Both the position numbers and the translations under genes were made by a program. The notes below the pieces were generated by a model. It saw only the letters and a program-made list of their open reading frames with translations, was not told the origin of the DNA and ran no database searches. A stretch of DNA of 64,000 bases from Dokdonella_A sp014338185 (GTDB lineage Bacteria; Pseudomonadota; Gammaproteobacteria; Xanthomonadales; Rhodanobacteraceae): positions 62,001 through 126,000 of the forward strand of contig SZOS01000003.1 in assembly GCA_030263295.1 (NCBI GenBank), read 5' to 3'. Within the stretch, counting starts at the first letter, position 1; each line of letters starts with the position of its first letter. Positions 8,483 to 14,678 of this stretch are shown here, one piece after another.

Positions 8483-9001
8483 ATGAGCGCGACGATACAC
8501 GCCATCTCATCATTCAACCTCAAGCCGATTTTATTCATCGTCATTTTGGTTTCGGTATTGCCGGTTGCGATCGTTCTTCTGGCGCTGCATTTGGCCACGG
8601 GAAGCGTCAGCTTCAAGATTCCGGTGGTGATCGGGCTGCTGACGCTTCCGCTCACGATTTTTCTGCTCGCTCAATTGGCGGTGGTAAAGATCGCCACGGA
8701 CGAGACGCAGCTGACGATCGGTGGGGGACTCTACAAGGAAAAGATCGCACGATCCGTCATCCGCGGCGATGCGATCGAGACGTTAGGCCCGGCAGAGTTG
8801 AGCAAGGCGCTCGGCATCCGAATCAACGGGGTGGGATTGCCTGGGTTCTTGCTCGGCTGGTTCCAGCCGCGCGGCGGGCGAAAGGTGTTCGTGCTGCAAA
8901 CCGCCGGGCAAGCCGTGCTCGTTCCCACAACCGGCGCGTACGATGTCATCGTCAGCCCGGACGACACTCAGGCGTTCATTGCTGACCTGCAAAGGCGCTG
9001 A
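8483..9001 (+). CDS. Membrane-anchored bacterial PH-domain protein
   Basis: A 172-residue protein with two hydrophobic segments (about residues 13-35 and 44-66: ILFIVILVSVLPVAIVLLAL and IPVVIGLLTLPLTIFLLAQ) followed by a beta-rich domain starting VVKIATDETQLTIGGGLY that resembles a bacterial PH domain. Expected at the inner membrane with the domain in the cytoplasm. Specific role unknown. A GG-rich ribosome-binding site precedes the ATG. It sits inside the accessory block between the GmrSD-like gene and decayed defence fragments. Confidence 0.65.
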   Translation: MSATIHAISSFNLKPILFIVILVSVLPVAIVLLALHLATGSVSFKIPVVIGLLTLPLTIFLLAQLAVVKIATDETQLTIGGGLYKEKIARSVIRGDAIETLGPAELSKALGIRINGVGLPGFLLGWFQPRGGRKVFVLQTAGQAVLVPTTGAYDVIVSPDDTQAFIADLQRR

Positions 9002-9075
9002 CCCTACTCGGGCCTGGCGGCTCGCCGGGCTCCGCCAGTCCACTGCGCCCTTCGGCCGGCGAGGCAGGAAGGACC

Positions 9076-9170
9076 CTTCCTCTTCGATGCGGCAGACGAT
9101 GGCTGGCGGCTGAGCCCGCTGTACGACGTGGTTCCCAGACCGCAAGTGGCGCAGGAGCGCATGCTGCACC
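9076..9170 (+). pseudogene. Inverted 95-bp fragment of hipA
   Basis: Translated forward it gives FLFDAADDGWRLSPLYDVV and then PRPQVAQERMLH, matching intact hipA over residues FLFDAEGDGWRLSPLYDVV onward. Base by base I count 6 mismatches and no gaps against the reverse complement of 9812-9906. It has no start, no upstream kinase motifs and ends abruptly. The surrounding 9002-9250 stretch holds nothing else I recognise. It is the remnant of a second hipA copy in opposite orientation. Confidence 0.8.
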
Positions 9171-9250
9171 GGTGGCGTCCCCAGACGTGGTGTAACAGCC
9201 CGGCTCTGAGCTCTTGATCTTTCAGGGGTTGGAGCCGGAAGAGCGGTCAT

Positions 9251-9544
9251 CGTGCCTGTCGCGATTAGCGTTGACTTCGGTTCGTCACCCACCAGCCGTT
9301 CGAAGGCGCGCGCCTGATGCGCATGCGGGACGAAGCCGGACCCCAGCCAGTCGAACACCGGCTTGCCGGCGTACTTGCGGAACGGCAGGCCGATGCTGAC
9401 ATACGGGCCCTGTGCCAGCTTGCCGGGCATGGCGAGGAAATCCGCCATCAGGGTCTCGAACCCGGGCGTAGTTGCCGGGAAGGTCGTGGCCAGGAAATCC
9501 GCGACTCCCTGGCGTACCTGTTCGGCGACGATCAATGGCTGCAT
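9251..9544 (-). pseudogene. Truncated N-terminus of a large DEAD/DEAH-box helicase
   Basis: From an ATG at 9544 the minus strand encodes MQPLIVAEQVRQGVADFLA, LMADFLAMPGKLAQGPYVSIG and LPFRKYAGKPVF, then HAHQARAFERLVG and STLIATGT, where similarity stops. Large helicases of defence islands (DruE/DISARM-like, by recollection) start this way and continue ATGTGSGKTE, the Walker A motif. Here the sequence switches after ATGT to unrelated codons, so all ATPase motifs are missing. It begins 29 bases downstream of the hipA stop on the same strand, suggesting an ancestral hipB-hipA-helicase order. Confidence 0.6.
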
Positions 9545-9572
9545 TCCGGTCCCCTTGCCCCCAAGGCACCCA

Positions 9573-10847
9573 TCAGAGTTGCCGATCCACGTCTCGCATA
9601 CCGATATCGGCCGCGCGTCGGAAGGCGCTTGCCACCCGATCGCACTCCCGCACCGGCACGCCCAAGCCCTCGAAGATGTCGCGCCAACTGCGCACGGCGC
9701 GCACGATGCGATCGATGATCCGTGCCGCATCCGGCGGCAGCAAACCGAACCGCCCTGCACCGGCCAAGGCATTGTCCAGGCGTGCCCGCCGGCCCTGCGG
9801 CCCGATCGACAGGTGCAGCATGCGCTCCTGCGCCAGCTGCGGCTTGGGAACCACGTCGTACAGCGGGCTCAGCCGCCAGCCATCGCCTTCCGCATCGAAG
9901 AGGAAGGCGTGGTTGCGCAGATGATCGTCATCATTGGACACAAGGATGTTAAACACCATTCGCGCAAACAGCTCATTTCGATCAGACGCGATCTGGCCAC
10001 TCACCCCATGCACGCCCATCGCGTCGGCGATCGCCGCATAGCTGGAATCCGGCGAATCCTGCTCATGCAAGGCCAGCAGCGTGAGCGCGCTGACCATATG
10101 CCGACGCCCCATGCCGCCGACCAGCGGCTCGCGGTCGAATCGCTCGATCAGCATCACCTGCCGCCCGTCCGCCAGCGTCTCCATGCGCGTGCGCGGCACA
10201 ACCAGGCCCGCCTCGCGTGCCAGCTCCAGGGTGGCGCGCTCGACGATGGGCACGTTGAACGGATCGTTCCTAGCCGGGAACTTGGCGATCCACTCCCCAC
10301 CATCGACCGTCACCACCGCCTTCGGCCGTGCGCCGCCCACGGAAGGGCCGCCGGCGAAGAAGACCTCCAAGTGTGCCGGCACCGGCTCGCCTTCCTCGAC
10401 CCGCGCCGCGACATCCAGCAGATGGCGCAGGTCGACGACCGAAGGCAGCGCACCGCCCGCTGGGGGGCTGGTCGGCGACTCGCGCACGTCCAGCGCGCCG
10501 GCACGATGCGGCCCGGCGTGGTCCAGATAGACGGACTCCGGCAGACCATTAGGCGGCGCCCGCAGCCGGTTTTCGATGACGCGGCGACCCCAGGCATCGG
10601 GCGCCGCATCGCGCAGCGCGCCAAACATGGCCAGTCCGCCTGCGGGCACGCGCTCCTCGTCGTTTCGCCCCACTAGCGCTAGCGCAATCGGATCGACCGC
10701 CAAGGCATTAGTGCGCGTCACGTACCGGCGGCCATAGGCAAAGGTCGAGGCTTGTACCTGCAATCCCTGCTCGATCATCGTCAGGCGCCCGGCCGGGACG
10801 GCCTCCGTCTCGCCGGGCAGGTGGATGAAGACGGTGCGCTCGACCAT
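9573..10847 (-). CDS. hipA: HipA-type serine/threonine kinase toxin
   Basis: A 424-residue toxin of a type II module. HipA kinases phosphorylate glutamyl-tRNA synthetase in E. coli, causing growth arrest and persistence. Visible parts: N-terminal HipA_N region (LAMFGALRDAAPDAWGRRV), the Gly-rich P-loop and GGARPKAVV segment, IAKFPARND, and the catalytic core NILVSNDDDHLRNHAF with catalytic Asp308, then LSPLYDVVPKP. All catalytic motifs look intact and the length is typical. It starts 2 bases after hipB, so the two are co-transcribed. A mutilated copy lies downstream at 9076-9170. Confidence 0.92.
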   Translation of the reverse strand: MVERTVFIHLPGETEAVPAGRLTMIEQGLQVQASTFAYGRRYVTRTNALAVDPIALALVGRNDEERVPAGGLAMFGALRDAAPDAWGRRVIENRLRAPPNGLPESVYLDHAGPHRAGALDVRESPTSPPAGGALPSVVDLRHLLDVAARVEEGEPVPAHLEVFFAGGPSVGGARPKAVVTVDGGEWIAKFPARNDPFNVPIVERATLELAREAGLVVPRTRMETLADGRQVMLIERFDREPLVGGMGRRHMVSALTLLALHEQDSPDSSYAAIADAMGVHGVSGQIASDRNELFARMVFNILVSNDDDHLRNHAFLFDAEGDGWRLSPLYDVVPKPQLAQERMLHLSIGPQGRRARLDNALAGAGRFGLLPPDAARIIDRIVRAVRSWRDIFEGLGVPVRECDRVASAFRRAADIGMRDVDRQL

Positions 10848-10849
10848 GC

Positions 10850-11173
10850 TCAGAAGTCCAGGTCATCGCGCTTGCCGGAGCGCACGCGCTTGGCCTTGGT
10901 GCTGTCCAGCAAGGCGGCGGACGCGGGATCTCGCAGTGCGCTGAACAGGGGCAACAGGCCCAAGCTCTCGAACACCGCCAGCCAGCCACCCAGCGAGACC
11001 TCGACCGCGCCACCTTCTAGGCGCTTGAGCGTGGCCAGGCTGATGCGCGCGCGCTCGGACAAGCCCTGCTGCGTCCACGACCGCGCCAAGCGAGCCTGAC
11101 GGACCAGGTCGCCAAGATGCGCTGCGGCCTTAATGACCGCAGGGGTGGCAAAGTCAGCTTCTTTCCGACGCAT
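10850..11173 (-). CDS. hipB: HipB-type antitoxin, Xre-family HTH
   Basis: A 107-residue DNA-binding antitoxin. The helix-turn-helix reads LGDLVRQARLARSWTQQGLSERARISLATLKRLEGG, followed by a helical C-terminus and a basic tail (KAKRVRSGKRDDLDF). It should neutralise HipA and repress its own promoter. The gene precedes hipA with a 2-base gap. A promoter and nested inverted repeat lie immediately upstream of its ATG at 11173. Confidence 0.9.
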   Translation of the reverse strand: MRRKEADFATPAVIKAAAHLGDLVRQARLARSWTQQGLSERARISLATLKRLEGGAVEVSLGGWLAVFESLGLLPLFSALRDPASAALLDSTKAKRVRSGKRDDLDF

Positions 11174-11174
11174 A

Positions 11175-11247
11175 GCTCATACATGATCCGTTATCCATGT
11201 AACGGCTTATTTATGAGCCTTATACGCTTAACAGGACAGTTGGTCAA
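11175..11247 (-). promoter_or_regulatory. hipBA promoter and nested operator dyad
   Basis: On the minus strand: -35 TTGACC (11242-11247), a 17-base spacer, -10 TATAAG (11219-11224). Overlapping the transcription start and leader are two inverted repeats with the same centre (11196.5): an inner CCGTTA/TAACGG (11188-11193 and 11200-11205) and an outer GCTCATA/TATGAGC (11175-11181 and 11212-11218). The outer arm ends 1 base before hipB. The layout fits autorepression by HipB, alone or with HipA. Confidence 0.8.
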
Positions 11248-11709
11248 TCGCGGAACCTTCACCGGTCATCATCCCGGTGCTTGTCTTCAAGTCGCTCTCT
11301 AGGCATCACCGGATCCAGCGTTGCACTGCGCATCACGCTTCCAATGTTCGCCGCATTGTGGCTCAAACCGTAGGCAACGGAGAGGCGGTCGAACCCGGAC
11401 TCCAGTTTTTCAACGATATCGCGGGGATCAGTTCTTCGGTGAACCGCTTCTTCATGTCCGCCCTCGCTGGGTTGGCGGACTCTACTGAAGCCGGACTGGC
11501 ACTGAAAACGGGGGGCAGGTCATACCCTCCGGGTCTGTCGTGGTGTCGCTTGGAGTACGATGGATGCACATGGGCGGAGATGTAAGTGGACAAATTTCGT
11601 TGTCCGTTGTGGACATTCGCCCTACCGAATCGATCTGGGGGTACTGGTGGGGGTATCAGAACCAGCTATCTGACACGAAATCCAATAAAATCAACTGGAT
11701 ATCGCGATC
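11248..11709. other. Gene-free stretch, probable mobile-element debris
   Basis: About 460 bases of lower GC between hipBA and xth. Short frames exist on both strands but none resembles a known protein. Near the right edge are the inverted repeat GGACAA/TTGTCC (11588-11593 and 11600-11605), a third GGACA half-site, and two direct copies of TGGGGGTA. Composition returns to normal at xth, so this looks like the right boundary of the accessory block. Confidence 0.45.
11636..11655 (+). repeat. Two direct TGGGGGTA repeats, 12 bp apart
   Basis: TGGGGGTA occurs at 11636-11643 and 11648-11655, followed by an AT-rich stretch directly before xth. Short G-rich repeats like these are sometimes found beside integrase attachment sites; no integrase gene remains here and no matching copy was seen at the left edge of the block. 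Confidence 0.35.
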
Positions 11710-12483
11710 ATGAGAATCGCCACCTGGAACGTCAATTCGCTCAAGGTGCGCTTGGCGCATGTGCAGCAGTGGTGCGCGCTGGCGCAGCCCGATGTGCTGG
11801 CGTTGCAGGAAACCAAGCTCGAGGACGGCAAGTTTCCGGTGGCCGAGCTGGCCGCGGCGGGTTACCGCAGCGTGTATTCGGGGCAGAAGACCTACAACGG
11901 CGTGGCGATCCTCGCGCGCGACGAGCCGGGCGAGGTGCAGGCGGGCATTCCCGGCTTCGATGATCCGCAGCGGCGCGTGCTCGCGGCCACCGTGGGTGGC
12001 GTGCGCATCGTCAACCTGTACGTGGTCAACGGCCAGGCGGTGGACAGCGACAAGTACGCCTACAAGCTCGACTGGCTCGAGCGCGTGACCGCGTACCTGC
12101 GCGGGGAACTGCGGCGTTACCCGCAACTGGTGGTGCTGGGCGACTTCAACATCGCACCCGACGACCGCGACGTGCATGATCCGGTGGCATGGCAGGGGCA
12201 GATCCTGTGTTCTCAGCCCGAGCGCGCCGCGCTCGCGCGCATGTGCGACCTCGGCCTGGCCGACAGCTTCCGCCTGTTCCATGCCGACGGCGGCCACTAT
12301 TCGTGGTGGGACTACCGCCAGGCCGCGTTCCGGCGCAACCTTGGCTTGCGCATCGACTTGATTCTGGTGTCGCAGGCGCTACGTTTACGCTGCCGCGCCG
12401 CCAGCATCGACCGCGAACCGCGCGGCTGGGAGCGCGCTTCCGACCACACGCCTGCCTTGCTGGAACTAGCCGATGATGTCTGA
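11710..12483 (+). CDS. xth: Exodeoxyribonuclease III
   Basis: A 257-residue Mg-dependent AP endonuclease and 3'-5' exonuclease of base-excision repair. Motifs in order: MRIATWNVNSLKVRL, the metal ligand in LALQETKLED, YNGVAIL, VNLYVVNGQ, LGDFNIAPDDRDVHDP, RIDLILVS and the catalytic SDHTPALLE. Length is normal for the ExoIII family. The downstream UPF0149 gene starts inside its last codons, so the two are translationally linked. It marks the return to housekeeping sequence after the accessory block. Confidence 0.95.
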   Translation: MRIATWNVNSLKVRLAHVQQWCALAQPDVLALQETKLEDGKFPVAELAAAGYRSVYSGQKTYNGVAILARDEPGEVQAGIPGFDDPQRRVLAATVGGVRIVNLYVVNGQAVDSDKYAYKLDWLERVTAYLRGELRRYPQLVVLGDFNIAPDDRDVHDPVAWQGQILCSQPERAALARMCDLGLADSFRLFHADGGHYSWWDYRQAAFRRNLGLRIDLILVSQALRLRCRAASIDREPRGWERASDHTPALLELADDV

Positions 12484-13129
12484 CTGGCTTGCATCGCCCG
12501 ACGATTCCGAGCTCGAGGAGCTCGACCACTTCCTGCGCGCGCATGCGGGCGAGGAGGACATGCTGCTCGACGGCGTGCACGGCTTCCTGACCGCGCTGGC
12601 GATCGGCCCCGCGCCGGCCAAGCCCGAGGAGTGGCTGCCCGAGATCCTGCACGCGCCGTTTGCCGACGCCGAGGAAGGCGAGCGCGTGCTCACGCTGCTC
12701 GCGCGCCTCAACGATGCGATCACGCCCGAGCTCGAGACCGGCAGCTACGAGCCGATTCTGGGCGAGCTCGATGGCGAGGAGGGCGCGCCGCCGGTGTTCA
12801 CCGCGCGCGGCTGGTGCGAAGGCTTTTCGCGTGGCATCGACCTGCGCGCGCCGTCGTGGGAAGGCCGGCTCGGCCACGACTCGCAGCTCATGGAGCTGTT
12901 GTCGCCGATCATCGCGCTCGCGATCGACGATGGCGTGTTCGAAAGCGATGGCGATTTCGCGCCGCTCGGCGATGACGATTACGACGAATGCCTGGCCCAG
13001 ATCCCGGTCGCGGTCGGTGCGGTCGCCGAGTACTGGCGCGCGCACCCGCTCGACGAGGGCGACTTCGCGCGACACGGCGAGGCCGCGCCCGCGCCGCCGC
13101 GCCGCCGTGGCGGACGCTGGGTGCATTGA
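12473..13129 (+). CDS. UPF0149/YecA-like family protein
   Basis: A 218-residue acidic cytosolic protein. It reads LDHFLRAHAGEEDMLLDGVHGFLTALAIGP at the N-terminus and GWCEGFSRGIDL in the middle, the pattern of UPF0149 (YgfB/YecA) proteins, and ends in a basic, proline-rich tail (APPRRRGGRW). The role is unknown; no C-terminal SEC-C zinc motif is present. It overlaps xth by 11 bases; a start one codon later (12476) is equally possible. Confidence 0.8.
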   Translation: MMSDWLASPDDSELEELDHFLRAHAGEEDMLLDGVHGFLTALAIGPAPAKPEEWLPEILHAPFADAEEGERVLTLLARLNDAITPELETGSYEPILGELDGEEGAPPVFTARGWCEGFSRGIDLRAPSWEGRLGHDSQLMELLSPIIALAIDDGVFESDGDFAPLGDDDYDECLAQIPVAVGAVAEYWRAHPLDEGDFARHGEAAPAPPRRRGGRWVH

Positions 13130-13283
13130 CGGGCCGAGGGCTGCAGGCCGCCGGAGTCGGCCAGGCCGGGTCGGTCGCGGCCCGCGCACATGCGCGGCAA
13201 CGCAGCGTTCACCGCGCGGCGCTTGTGCCGATCCGTGGCCACGCCCATGTTCGGGCGCATCACAGCTGCCTGGAGCCATCCGC

Positions 13284-14141
13284 ATGAGCCAGTCCACGAC
13301 CAGCCGCCGCGTCGCGCGCGTGGTGTGCGGCACAGCCACTTCCGACGGCGCGGGCGTCAAGCTCACGCGCGTGATCGGCCAGCGCGAGCTGGACATGCTC
13401 GACCCGTTCCTGCTGCTGGACGAGTTTGGCTCGGACGAGGCGGTCGACTACATCGCGGGGTTTCCCGACCATCCGCATCGCGGTTTCGAGACCGTCACCT
13501 ACATGCTGGCCGGGCGCATGCGCCACGGCGACAACCATGGCAACAGCGGCCTGCTCGTGCCCGGCGGCGTGCAATGGATGACCGCCGGCCGCGGCATCGT
13601 GCACTCGGAAATGCCCGAACAGGAACACGGCCGCATGGCCGGTTTCCAGTTGTGGGTGAACCTGCCCGCGCGCGACAAGATGACCGCGCCGCGCTACCAG
13701 GACATCGCGCCCGAGCGCATCCCCGAGGTCGACGCGGGCGCCGGCATGCGTGTGCGCGTGATCGCGGGCCGCTTTGGCGACACGCTCGGGCCGGTCACCG
13801 GCATCGCGGTCGCGCCGCTGTACCTGGACATCGCCTTGGCGCCCGGCGCCCGCGGCATCGCGCCGTTGCCGAGCGGCCACAACGCCTTCGCCTACGTGTT
13901 CGAAGGCGGTGCGGACTTCGGCGCGGCCGCGGCCGCGCGCGCGCTGGCACGCGGCGAGCTGGCGGTGTTCGACCGTGCCGGCGACGGCGTCGAGTTTGCG
14001 GCGGGCGCGCAGGGCGCGCGCTTCATCCTCGTCGCGGGCGCGCCGCTGGATGAGCCGGTCGCACGCCACGGCCCGTTCGTGATGAACACGCCCGAACAGA
14101 TCGTGCAGGCGATCCGCGACTACCAGGCCGGCAGGTTCTGA
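13284..14141 (+). CDS. Pirin family protein
   Basis: A 285-residue bicupin. The N-terminal cupin carries the metal-binding motif FPDHPHRGFETVTYMLAGRM and HGDNHGNSG, followed by GGVQWMTAGRGIVHSEMPEQ and GFQLWVNLPA, all typical of bacterial pirins (YhhW type, quercetinase-like). The C-terminal cupin is present and ends GPFVMNTPEQIVQAIRDYQAGRF. Start at 13284 is the first Met before the conserved region; the open frame upstream overlaps the preceding gene and is shadow. Converges with the EamA gene. Confidence 0.9.
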   Translation: MSQSTTSRRVARVVCGTATSDGAGVKLTRVIGQRELDMLDPFLLLDEFGSDEAVDYIAGFPDHPHRGFETVTYMLAGRMRHGDNHGNSGLLVPGGVQWMTAGRGIVHSEMPEQEHGRMAGFQLWVNLPARDKMTAPRYQDIAPERIPEVDAGAGMRVRVIAGRFGDTLGPVTGIAVAPLYLDIALAPGARGIAPLPSGHNAFAYVFEGGADFGAAAAARALARGELAVFDRAGDGVEFAAGAQGARFILVAGAPLDEPVARHGPFVMNTPEQIVQAIRDYQAGRF

Positions 14142-14146
14142 GCCGA

Positions 14147-14164
14147 GGCGCGCGCCCGCGCGCC
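14147..14164. terminator. GC-only hairpin between convergent genes
   Basis: GGCGCGCG and CGCGCGCC form a perfect 8-base inverted repeat with two bases between, lying between the pirin stop (14141) and the EamA stop (14170). No U-tract on either side. Possible bidirectional 3'-end hairpin. Confidence 0.35.
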
Positions 14165-14169
14165 AGGGT

Positions 14170-14601
14170 TCAGAACACGAGTATCACGATCGAGCCGAGC
14201 ACGATGAGGCCGCCGCCGATCGCGACCGGCCAGCTCAGGCTCTCGCCGAGGAACACCACGCCGAGCACGATCGCCAGCGCCACGCTGAGCTTGTCGATCG
14301 GCGCGACCTTGCTGACCGGTCCGAGCTGCAGTGCGCGGTAGTAGCACAGCCACGACAGGCCGGTGGCCAATCCCGACAACACCAGGAACAGCCAGCTGCG
14401 CGCCTCGATGCCGCCGGGCACGCGCCACTCGCTGCGCCAGGCGATGATGGCCGCGGTCACGCCCAGCACGACCACGGTGCGGATGAAGGTGGCGAGGTTG
14501 GACGGAATGCCAGCCACGCCGAGCTTGCCGAACACGGCGGTCAGTGCCGCGAACAGCGCCGAACCCAGCGCGTAGATCATCCAGTGTTCGCGCAGCGGCA
14601 T
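14170..14601 (-). CDS. EamA/DMT-family small transporter
   Basis: A 143-residue inner-membrane protein with about five hydrophobic helices (YALGSALFAALTAVFGKLG, FIRTVVVLGVTAAIIAW, LFLVLSGLATGLSWLCYYRAL, SVALAIVLGVVFLGE, AIGGGLIVLGSIVILVF). It is a single EamA repeat, half the size of ten-helix drug/metabolite transporters, so it probably works as a dimer. Substrate unknown. Start at 14601 (MPLREHW); an internal Met eight codons in is an alternative. Confidence 0.8.
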   Translation of the reverse strand: MPLREHWMIYALGSALFAALTAVFGKLGVAGIPSNLATFIRTVVVLGVTAAIIAWRSEWRVPGGIEARSWLFLVLSGLATGLSWLCYYRALQLGPVSKVAPIDKLSVALAIVLGVVFLGESLSWPVAIGGGLIVLGSIVILVF

Positions 14602-14678
14602 GGCGCATCCCCGGGCAGTGGTTTGGCCCAGATTGGGCCACGCCGCCGCGCGCCGCAAGCACGGGCGCGGGGCCGGCT

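Noticed and set aside
11277..11585. Possible 102-residue gene between hipBA and xth
   Set aside because: No ribosome-binding site, no recognisable domain, and equal-length frames exist on the opposite strand; probably debris.
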